6,918 nucleotides of DNA from Thermoplasmata archaeon. GTDB lineage: Archaea; Thermoplasmatota; Thermoplasmata; Thermoplasmatales; Thermoplasmataceae. Both the position numbers and the translations under genes were made by a program. Numbering within the stretch: the stretch's first letter is position 1; each line of letters starts with the position of its first letter. The stretch is taken from contig JAKAAE010000088.1 of assembly GCA_021797225.1 (NCBI GenBank), positions 1-6,918 of the forward strand, given 5' to 3'. The notes below the pieces were generated by a model that was given only the letters and a program-made list of their open reading frames with translations, had not been told where the DNA came from and made no database searches. Positions 1-5,355 of this stretch are shown one piece after another.

Positions 1-134
1 ATAGATGCAATAGAAATTATTACATCCGGGAGAACTATAATATTGTATTTAGATGTAATATGATAAACTCCAATCAAAATATCTAAAAAAAACAAAATTA
101 ATAAGAAAAAAATTAAGAGTAAGCCTTTCCTCAA
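1..134 (-). CDS. Possible partial membrane protein (N-terminal part, runs off left edge)
   Basis: I do not recognise this gene with confidence. On the minus strand a frame stays open for 44 codons from a possible TTG start at 132-134, 4 nt after the speD stop, to the window edge. Its translation has a basic start (residues 2-3 are Arg-Lys), a strongly hydrophobic stretch at about 5-24, then a GVYHI segment and a less hydrophobic region. That pattern resembles the first membrane helix of a transporter permease, loosely like FecCD/BtuC-type permeases. A GTGAT sequence at 138-142 could act as a ribosome binding site. Against it: no ATG start exists, and T-rich DNA encodes Phe/Leu/Ile by default. 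The same bases could instead be an archaeal poly-T terminator for speD (T8 at 85-92 and T7 at 106-112 on the minus strand). The sequence left of position 1 would decide. Confidence 0.3.
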   Translation of the reverse strand, partial: MRKGLLLIFFLLILFFLDILIGVYHITSKYNIIVLPDVIISIAS

Positions 135-138
135 TCTA

Positions 139-531
139 TCACAGCATCATCTGGGGATTATCAATTTTAACATTTTCCTCTATTTTGCTTCCCCTCTCGA
201 GTTTTTTATACTCTATGGAGGTAGGATGCAATACATTCAAAAGATAGTTGAATGCCCGATCGGCATTGCTATGCTCCCCGCACGTGTAAATATCCAGTGT
301 TACCAATCCATGCTCCGGCCATGTATGGAAAGACAGGTGTGATTCCGCGAGAAGCGCTATACCACTTGCACCCATGGGCCTGAATTGATAATACTGTGAA
401 GAAATCTCAGTCAAGTTTCCTTCCTTAATCGCATTCTCTATAAGTGGGGAAATACCATCAGCGCTAGATATTAATTCTGCATCTACACCGTATAAATCCG
501 CTATAATATGTACCCCTACTGCCACTTTCAT
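139..531 (-). CDS. speD: S-adenosylmethionine decarboxylase proenzyme (class 1B, SpeD)
   Basis: This enzyme makes decarboxylated AdoMet, the aminopropyl donor for spermidine synthesis in the cytoplasm. The 130-residue length is typical of the short prokaryotic/archaeal form. The self-processing motif AESHLSFHTWPE lies at residues 62-73. Cleavage is expected between Glu63 and Ser64, with Ser64 becoming the pyruvoyl group. His69 and Cys84 (in IYTCGE) align with the processing and proton-donor residues of the Thermotoga-type enzyme (Ser63/His68/Cys83). The start is supported by GGAGG at 535-539, though the 3-nt spacing is short. No spermidine synthase gene is in the window. Some SpeD homologues have become arginine or ornithine decarboxylases (a crenarchaeal ArgDC paralogue is known), so substrate specificity is inferred. 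Family assignment is secure. Confidence 0.95.
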   Translation of the reverse strand: MKVAVGVHIIADLYGVDAELISSADGISPLIENAIKEGNLTEISSQYYQFRPMGASGIALLAESHLSFHTWPEHGLVTLDIYTCGEHSNADRAFNYLLNVLHPTSIEYKKLERGSKIEENVKIDNPQMML

Positions 532-534
532 CGT

Positions 535-539
535 CCTCC
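535..539 (-). promoter_or_regulatory. speD ribosome binding site
   Basis: The minus strand reads GGAGG, complementary to the archaeal 16S rRNA 3' end, 3 nt before the speD ATG. A second, better-spaced element (GAGGTG, 550-555) precedes an out-of-frame ATG at 539-541 that overlaps the speD start. This arrangement is discussed as a finding. Confidence 0.6.
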
Positions 540-565
540 ATAATTTTTACACCTCTATTATTCCC

Positions 566-600
566 CTTTATAATAAAGTCTTATTTAAATATTTATAAAA
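566..600 (-). promoter_or_regulatory. Candidate speD promoter region
   Basis: On the minus strand two TATA-like elements precede speD: TTTTATAAATA at 590-600 and TTTATTATA at 569-577. With the usual offset of about 26 nt they would start transcription near 569 or 547, giving a short leader that includes one or both Shine-Dalgarno-like elements. No other TATA-like element lies at the leaderless distance from the speD ATG, so speD probably has a leader. The proximal element is part of a 13-nt dyad (CTTTAT-A-ATAAAG, 566-578) that could be an operator. Confidence 0.45.
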
Positions 601-622
601 ACAATGAAAATTAATTTTATCC

Positions 623-653
623 TATGATGGTCATAATACTAGCCAAGACTAGT
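623..653. repeat. Two short interrupted inverted repeats
   Basis: TATGA-TGG-TCATA (623-635) and ACTAG-CCAAGA-CTAGT (638-653) lie side by side in the speD/regulator intergenic space. They are less AT-rich than their surroundings, so they are less easily explained by base composition than the neighbouring palindromes. They could be operator half-sites or small hairpins. No function can be shown from sequence. Confidence 0.4.
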
Positions 654-670
654 TTAAATAAGTTATGTGG

Positions 671-700
671 TTATAAATATATTTATAATAATATATTATT
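671..700. repeat. Two abutting perfect AT palindromes
   Basis: An 18-bp perfect palindrome (671-688, half-site TTATAAATA) overlaps by 2 bp a 14-bp perfect palindrome (687-700, half-site AATAATA). They sit 56-85 nt past the stop of the winged-helix regulator gene and upstream of speD. They could be a regulator binding site, a bidirectional TATA element, or part of a transcript end for the thiamine operon. AT-rich composition makes chance palindromes more likely, but 18 perfect bases is long. Confidence 0.45.
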
Positions 701-755
701 GAGATTCATCCATATTTACAATACTTTCACAGGTCATAATGCGGTATAATAGGTT

Positions 756-1526
756 TCAAACATGCTTTAAATCTAGCTCAATAGTGGGATTTTTCGACTG
801 AAGTTCCCGTATTTCATTCAGCGAAAAATGGAAAAATCTATCAGAAATCAGAATCAGGGTTGTGAACCCCCTCCTCGCCGCTTCAAAGGCAGCATTTATA
901 GATGCAAATTCAAATTCTGGCTTTATTCCGAGTATGTCGATCAACGTTCTGGCCATTTCACCTGTAATGCCGATAAAATCAAAGTCTAAATTTTTTATAT
1001 AATCCTTTACATTCTGACTAATAGCATTCATGTCAAAGGTTTTTTCCACATTGTTGAATGCGACTATTATTATTCTGGATTTTTTAATTTTTATGATCTC
1101 CCTCACAGATGTCACACCGGTGCATTCATTTTTATTGGATGCCTTTACGGTAATACCGAATGAACCCTGACCCGTGTAAGGACCTGCATGAAGATATCCT
1201 TTATCCATATAAAGCGAAACCTTCTGCCCAGATTCAAAATCATGGTCAGATATTACCTCCCAGACTAACGAAGAATCTATGTTGATCAGACTGGAATGCA
1301 CAAAATCCTCTATATAGTTCAGTCCGTTGTAAAGAAAATCAAAACCTTCCTTTGTAATGCTGTTTTTTTCATCTATGAACCCTTTCTCCTTCAGGATTTT
1401 AATGTGGTAAACCACTCCCTGGAGTGTTATATCCAGTTCTTTAGATATCTCGGATGGTCTTGTTTTTCCATTTTTTATATTTAATAAAATCATTAACTGG
1501 GAAATAAGTGCCTGTTCAATTTTCAT
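756..1526 (-). CDS. Winged-helix transcriptional regulator with uncharacterised C-terminal domain
   Basis: Probable DNA-binding regulator of 256 residues. Residues about 7-65 form a winged helix-turn-helix: a helical start, TRPSEISKELDITLQGVVYH (22-41) as helix-turn-helix, then a recognition helix running into KILKEKGFI (43-51) and a wing at about 52-60. The remainder (about 85-235) is an alpha/beta domain with conserved-looking segments GPYTGQGSFGI (115-125) and EFASINAAFEAARRG (206-220). It resembles a family of archaeal HTH proteins that I recall as uncharacterised. It does not show the ThiN-like signature expected of the archaeal thiamine regulator ThiR. It is the last gene of the thiD-kinase-thiE operon, 43 nt after thiE. 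The other junctions overlap by 4 nt, so it may also have its own promoter. Thiamine control is inferred from position only; the ligand is unknown. Confidence 0.8.
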   Translation of the reverse strand: MKIEQALISQLMILLNIKNGKTRPSEISKELDITLQGVVYHIKILKEKGFIDEKNSITKEGFDFLYNGLNYIEDFVHSSLINIDSSLVWEVISDHDFESGQKVSLYMDKGYLHAGPYTGQGSFGITVKASNKNECTGVTSVREIIKIKKSRIIIVAFNNVEKTFDMNAISQNVKDYIKNLDFDFIGITGEMARTLIDILGIKPEFEFASINAAFEAARRGFTTLILISDRFFHFSLNEIRELQSKNPTIELDLKHV

Positions 1527-1545
1527 TATTGTATATATAAATAAA

Positions 1546-1554
1546 TATTATATT
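1546..1554 (-). promoter_or_regulatory. Candidate internal promoter (TATA box) for the regulator gene
   Basis: The 43-nt thiE/regulator gap reads AATATAATA on the minus strand, centred about 24-26 nt upstream of the regulator ATG. That is the distance expected for a leaderless archaeal transcript. There is no Shine-Dalgarno site close to this ATG (the nearest AGG is about 35 nt away), unlike the overlapping cistrons upstream. The gap is almost pure A/T, so TATA-like strings are expected by chance. Confidence 0.35.
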
Positions 1555-1569
1555 TTTTCCTGTGTATAA

Positions 1570-2193
1570 TCAGTGCCCGATACCGTGTTCCTTCAACTTC
1601 TCCAGATAAAATGATACTTCACTCTCTATATTACTTGCAGAGTAAATGGCGGAAACGACAGCTATCCCTGATATTTTATATTTCATTAAAACATCTATAT
1701 TTCCACGGTTTATCCCTCCTATCACAAATACCGGTATATTTATTTTGCCCACACTGTTCAGAACATCTATATTGCACATGGTTGCATCCTCTTTCGTTTT
1801 CGTACTGAAGAACGAACCAAATGCCACGTAATCTGCTCCGAGTTTCTGATATTCAAGGGCATCTTCAAGGCTCCCGTACGTAGAAACTCCGATAATTTTA
1901 CCCGGGAATCTGGATTTTATATAATCAAAGGGTATGTCATCTTTCCCGATATGGACCCCATCAGCATCCAGAATATCCATTAAAATCGGGTCATCATCCA
2001 CGATAAACGGAGTTCCATATTCATTGCACATATTTTTTAACTTTTTTCCGATTTCCATCTTCTGACGAAAGGACGATTTTTTGTCTCTGTACTGTAAAAT
2101 ATTTATGCCACTTTTTAGAGCTCTTTCAGTAGCATCAAGAATCTGTGGCCCGTTATAATCTGGCGTAACAAGGTAAAGTCCCCCCAAACTCAT
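1570..2193 (-). CDS. thiE: Thiamine-phosphate synthase (ThiE)
   Basis: ThiE condenses HMP-diphosphate with thiazole phosphate to give thiamine monophosphate and pyrophosphate. The 207 residues fit the usual length and TIM-barrel pattern. QYRDK (34-38) is the HMP-PP binding signature. DDD (66-68) followed by DADGVHIGKDD (76-86) carries the Mg-binding aspartates Asp67 and Asp86. GVST (102-105), YVAFGSFFSTKTK (122-134), VFVIGGI (155-161) and GIAVVSAI (176-183) form the phosphate-binding strands and loops. Position 66 is Asp where many bacterial ThiE proteins have Asn (the ND pair). The gene overlaps the upstream kinase gene by ATGA (2190-2193) and has GAGGG at 2200-2204, 6 nt before its ATG, so translation is probably coupled. 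ThiE, rather than a ThiN domain fused to ThiD, performs this step here. Confidence 0.95.
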   Translation of the reverse strand: MSLGGLYLVTPDYNGPQILDATERALKSGINILQYRDKKSSFRQKMEIGKKLKNMCNEYGTPFIVDDDPILMDILDADGVHIGKDDIPFDYIKSRFPGKIIGVSTYGSLEDALEYQKLGADYVAFGSFFSTKTKEDATMCNIDVLNSVGKINIPVFVIGGINRGNIDVLMKYKISGIAVVSAIYSASNIESEVSFYLEKLKEHGIGH

Positions 2194-3221
2194 CTTAAAC
2201 CCTCTTTTATTCCATTTGCTATTGCACCCCAGAACTGGTCATCCTCTGGTTGTATATCCGATATTTTGCCGTTTTCAATTATTTTTATTCCATTTTTATT
2301 CTCGGTAACCGTTCCTATTATGTGTGCATTGATGCCTGAATCATTGATCATTCCAGTAAATTCTTCTGCATATTCGGGTTTTACAGTTATAAGCAGGGTT
2401 CCCTCACTTATAGACCTCAAAGGATTTATCTTGAAAAGTGAACAGATATCCGATATATCCTTATCGATGATGATATCATCAAAGTTTACTTTTATCCCGT
2501 TTCCAGATGCATAGCCAATTTCATAGATAGAGTTTAAGAGTCCGCCCTCGGTAGAATCATGCATGGATGTAATCCTGGTACCAATGCCGTAATCTATTGC
2601 CATCAATTCCTCGCTCACACAGGTCATTGTATAAAACTTATCCATAACGCTCTTCAAGGTGTCATCCCCTAACTGTTCCCTGACATATTGAGGAAACGTA
2701 TGTGCAAGTATCACTGCAGCTTCCAGCCCGCAGCTCCTTGCCATTATGATGGCATCTCCGGTAGATGCATTTTCTGTTGTGATATACCTATTTCCGGTTC
2801 CCATGAGGGTAACACCTCCAACCATGGGAAATGACACGCCTGCGTAACGTGCCGTATGACCTGTAACAACTTCTATCCCGTATTTTTTGCATTCCCCATC
2901 GATTACATCCCATATTTCATTGAACTGGTCATCTGTAATTTCCTGAGGCAAATTCAGGTCTATGCTCATATACTCTGCTTTTATCCCTGAAGTATAAAGG
3001 TCAGATGCCAGTATATGGAACGCAAACCACGCCGCTTTCTTGGGTCCGAAGGACATATCGATATAAAGTGGATCGGTTGTTATGGCCATATACCTACCAT
3101 CAATCTTTATAACCCCGACATCAACACCGTTACGCGGGGGGACAACTACATCCTTTCTTTCCGCACCTGTTTTACTTATTATATTCTCCTCAAAAAATTT
3201 TCTTGATATCTTTCCTATCAT
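2190..3221 (-). CDS. HypE-like AIR-synthase-related (PurM/ThiL superfamily) protein; candidate thiamine-monophosphate kinase
   Basis: A 343-residue PurM-fold ATP-binding protein. Visible landmarks: NGVDVGVI (31-38, in place of the ThiL GDDAA-type loop), TTD (48-50), a segment ending ASDLYTSGIKAEY (72-84), VTGHTA (119-124), HDSTEGGLLN (221-230), NPLRSISEG (266-274). The C-terminal half follows HypE (D-x-T-x-GG, then dP...EG) more closely than ThiL, which would have GGDTT, DxSDGL and GGEDYE. It lacks the C-terminal Cys motif (PRxC) that HypE needs for carbamoyl transfer; it ends EGLR. No hydrogenase genes are nearby. It lies between thiD and thiE with 4-nt ATGA overlaps on both sides, exactly where a ThiL is expected. 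A role in TMP to thiamine diphosphate phosphorylation is therefore inferred from context. GGGGG at 3227-3231 is a probable ribosome binding site. Confidence 0.85.
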   Translation of the reverse strand: MIGKISRKFFEENIISKTGAERKDVVVPPRNGVDVGVIKIDGRYMAITTDPLYIDMSFGPKKAAWFAFHILASDLYTSGIKAEYMSIDLNLPQEITDDQFNEIWDVIDGECKKYGIEVVTGHTARYAGVSFPMVGGVTLMGTGNRYITTENASTGDAIIMARSCGLEAAVILAHTFPQYVREQLGDDTLKSVMDKFYTMTCVSEELMAIDYGIGTRITSMHDSTEGGLLNSIYEIGYASGNGIKVNFDDIIIDKDISDICSLFKINPLRSISEGTLLITVKPEYAEEFTGMINDSGINAHIIGTVTENKNGIKIIENGKISDIQPEDDQFWGAIANGIKEGLR

Positions 3222-4006
3222 TTTATCCCCCAGAAATGTGATAGCGAACCATATCCCTTTCCCATGGGAAATGAATTTTTTATTGCCCCTTCAATATATT
3301 TCCTTGCAAGTAACACCGAATCATATAAATTTTTCCCGGAACCCAGATATGATGCAATTGATGCAGACAACGTATCCCCAGTTCCGTGTGTATTCTTTGT
3401 ATCTATCCTTGACCCGGAGAATTCATAATACTCTCTACCATCGAAGAGTATATCTGTTGATAACTCTCCACCCGAATGGCCACCCTTGACCAGAACGGCA
3501 GAGCCGGTTTTCTCATATATTATTCTTGCAGCCATACGGGCATCGTTGCTTGAATTTATTTTCACGGATGAAATAACCTCACTTTCAGGTATGTTGGGGG
3601 TGACCAGCGTTGCAATTTTCATGAGCCTGCTGACCATACTGGCAACAGCATCTTCCCTCAATAGTCTGGCATTTGTTTTAGATACCATTACCGGGTCAAC
3701 TACAATATTCCTGACGTTATACTGCTGAAATTTTTCCGCTACTGCCGAAATAATGGGTTCAGAATAAAGCATGCCGGTTTTTGCAGAATCCGTTCCTATA
3801 TCCTCCATCACAGCATCAAACTGATCATTGATAAAGGATACCGGCAATTCAAAAATAGATTTTACCTCGACGCTATTCTGTGCTGTGAGTGAAACGATAA
3901 CTGCTGTGCCAAAGACTTTCATTGCGGTAAAGGTTTTTAAATCTGCCATAATTCCGGCACCACCTCCGGAATCTGTAGACGCAACCGTCATGACCCTTGT
4001 AACCAT
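3218..4006 (-). CDS. thiD: Hydroxymethylpyrimidine/phosphomethylpyrimidine kinase (ThiD)
   Basis: ThiD phosphorylates HMP to HMP-P and HMP-PP for thiamine synthesis. The 262-residue ribokinase-fold protein shows DSGGGAGIMADLK (12-24), TAQNS (41-45, pyrimidine-contacting Gln43), VVDPVMVSK (102-110), TPN..E (136-141), KGGH (174-177) and the C-terminal anion-hole segment THGTGDTLSASIASYL (206-221). It is a single-domain enzyme without the C-terminal ThiN domain found in many archaeal ThiDN fusions, consistent with a separate thiE in the operon. One oddity is Asp211 in GTGD, where most ThiD proteins have Cys (GTGC, Cys213 in E. coli); Asp at this site is typical of ribokinase and pyridoxal kinase. 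It is the first gene of the operon. The ATG lies about 26 nt from a TATA box, so the mRNA is probably leaderless. Confidence 0.93.
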   Translation of the reverse strand: MVTRVMTVASTDSGGGAGIMADLKTFTAMKVFGTAVIVSLTAQNSVEVKSIFELPVSFINDQFDAVMEDIGTDSAKTGMLYSEPIISAVAEKFQQYNVRNIVVDPVMVSKTNARLLREDAVASMVSRLMKIATLVTPNIPESEVISSVKINSSNDARMAARIIYEKTGSAVLVKGGHSGGELSTDILFDGREYYEFSGSRIDTKNTHGTGDTLSASIASYLGSGKNLYDSVLLARKYIEGAIKNSFPMGKGYGSLSHFWGIK

Positions 4007-4027
4007 ATCTCTAATATCAGTTAACCT

Positions 4028-4036
4028 TATATAAAA
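4028..4036 (-). promoter_or_regulatory. TATA box of the thiamine operon
   Basis: The minus strand reads TTTTATATA, centred 26 nt upstream of the thiD ATG, so transcription should start at or within a few bases of the ATG. No Shine-Dalgarno sequence precedes thiD, consistent with a leaderless message. A thiamine-responsive repressor could bind between this box and the start (4007-4027); no clear dyad beyond GTTAAC (about 4020-4025) is visible there. Confidence 0.65.
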
Positions 4037-4083
4037 AATACGGAAATGTTATTTTTATGGAAAGCATATTCAATAGAAAAGAA

Positions 4084-4091
4084 TTTATATA
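4084..4091 (+). promoter_or_regulatory. TATA box and BRE for the glycosyltransferase gene
   Basis: TTTATATA is preceded by a purine-rich BRE-like AGAAAAGAA (4075-4083) and is centred about 27 nt before the ATG at 4115. The spacing matches that of thiD. It argues that translation starts at 4115 on a leaderless mRNA rather than at the upstream in-frame ATGs at 4046 or 4091; the latter lies in the TATA box itself. Confidence 0.65.
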
Positions 4092-4114
4092 TGCTAGATG
4101 GATACCTTGTTATA

Positions 4115-5332
4115 ATGGATATACTTCAGGTTATTGGTCTCGCATTAATTGCTATAGGCCTTGTTTACGTAATTTACCAGTTTCCCATACTGTTTTACGG
4201 ATATCGTGATTTTACAAAATATGATATTGACTTTTCGAAACTTGACGATAAACAATTTTCCGGCTTTAAGATGTTCCGTCCGATGGTAAGTATAATCGTG
4301 CCTGCAAAGAACGAAGAAACCGTAATTGCAAGAACTATAGAATCAATATTAAACCAGTCATATACAAACTTCGAACTATTTGTTGTTGTTGACAATTCCA
4401 GTGATGATACATATAAAATAGCAAAAGAATTCGAGCAAAAAGATACCAGGGTAAAGGTATTCAATAGAGCGGATGGAAAAAGCAAAGCCTCAGCACTCAA
4501 TTTCTGCTTTCAAAAATCAAAGGGTGAAATTATAGCAACATATGATGCTGATACTGTACTATTAAAAAACACCCTTGAAAATGCCGTTTATGGTATGAAC
4601 TATTTCAACGTTGATGTACTCCAGGGTTATAATTCCTATATAAACAGGGAGGAAAACATATTTACAAGACTTGCAGTAATAGATGAAATACTTGTAAAGG
4701 CGACATTGATAGGAAGAACACATCTGAATTTGTTCGTACCGGTTGCAGGTTCTAATCAGTACTTCAAGAGGCGGGTAATAAAAAACATCGGCGGGTGGAA
4801 TGATAAATTCCTCACAGAAGATCTTGAAAGCTCCGTAAGAATATCCAATGCACGTTACAAATCGGCGTACTTGAGCAGTGCCAAGGTACTTCAGGAAACG
4901 CCCGCTTCATATTCTGAGTATTTTAAGCAGAGGACAAGATGGCTTAGAGGGTATCACCAGGTATTCTTACATTCAAAGAAGCGGTTCAGCACATTCACAG
5001 ACTTTGATGCCTTAATGATTGTCCTGGCTCCAACATTTTCAGGAATAATGTTCTTCGGATGGCTGTATATATCTCTATTGAATTTTTACAATCCGTTTGT
5101 TCATTCAATGAGAACATATTTTATTTCGCTGATTATAATATCACTTATTATCTATGCCTCTGCTTTCCTGCTGGTTCTGATCAAGAAGAAGCAGAATGCT
5201 ATTTATCTTCCCCTTATTTACGTATACTTGACAATAAACGCTCTTATCTCAATATATACGTTAGTCCTTGAAATTACAGGCGCGAAGCGTGTATGGCATA
5301 AAGTAAAGAAAACAGGGAAGACAACAATTTAA
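4115..5332 (+). CDS. Membrane family-2 glycosyltransferase of the processive (cellulose/hyaluronan synthase-like) type
   Basis: Predicted inverting GT2 enzyme using a nucleotide sugar at the cytoplasmic membrane. With the ATG at 4115 it has 405 residues; an in-frame ATG at 4046 would add 23. Order of parts: N-terminal membrane helix (about 2-24), GT-A domain starting VSIIVPAKNEE (58-68), VVDNSSDDT (91-99), the metal-binding DAD (144-146), TEDLE (234-238, catalytic-base Asp236) and QRTRW (272-276). Then come about three membrane helices (roughly 298-325, 334-357, 362-388) and a basic C-terminus. D, DxD, TED and QxxRW define the processive subgroup that includes cellulose, hyaluronan and poly-GlcNAc synthases, although some members add single sugars to lipids. 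The next gene, 23 nt downstream, acts on CDP-activated lipid, so a lipid or surface-glycan role is likely. Substrate unknown. Confidence 0.88.
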   Translation: MDILQVIGLALIAIGLVYVIYQFPILFYGYRDFTKYDIDFSKLDDKQFSGFKMFRPMVSIIVPAKNEETVIARTIESILNQSYTNFELFVVVDNSSDDTYKIAKEFEQKDTRVKVFNRADGKSKASALNFCFQKSKGEIIATYDADTVLLKNTLENAVYGMNYFNVDVLQGYNSYINREENIFTRLAVIDEILVKATLIGRTHLNLFVPVAGSNQYFKRRVIKNIGGWNDKFLTEDLESSVRISNARYKSAYLSSAKVLQETPASYSEYFKQRTRWLRGYHQVFLHSKKRFSTFTDFDALMIVLAPTFSGIMFFGWLYISLLNFYNPFVHSMRTYFISLIIISLIIYASAFLLVLIKKKQNAIYLPLIYVYLTINALISIYTLVLEITGAKRVWHKVKKTGKTTI

Positions 5333-5355
5333 TAATTACTTTTTCATATCTGGCT

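Noticed and set aside
18..60. 9-bp inverted repeat TATTACATC / GATGTAATA with a 25-nt spacer
   Set aside because: The spacer is long and AT-rich and the repeat stands alone at the window edge; no function can be argued.
1..63. Plus-strand open frame of 20 codons ending TGA at 61-63, possible C-terminus of a convergent gene
   Set aside because: Too short to recognise, no conserved motif, and it competes with a longer open frame on the minus strand. It cannot be excluded without upstream sequence.
85..112. Minus-strand T8 and T7 runs as a speD terminator
   Set aside because: Plausible for archaea, but these bases also fit a hydrophobic coding segment, so I left it out of the feature list and described both readings.
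756..1526. Identification of the regulator as ThiR (HTH plus ThiN-like domain)
   Set aside because: Attractive given the operon, but I could not find the ThiN-type signature in the C-terminal domain by eye; a profile search would settle it.
2190..3221. Identification as the hydrogenase maturation protein HypE
   Set aside because: The C-terminal PRxC tail needed for carbamoyl/cyano transfer is missing and there are no hydrogenase or hyp genes nearby.
3082..3489. 135-codon plus-strand open frame antisense to thiD and the HypE-like gene
   Set aside because: It lies opposite two well-supported genes with clear protein motifs, its translation shows no recognisable domain, and it has no promoter or ribosome site.
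4195..4500. 101-codon minus-strand open frame inside the glycosyltransferase gene
   Set aside because: It is the shadow of the conserved GT-A catalytic domain and has no independent signal.
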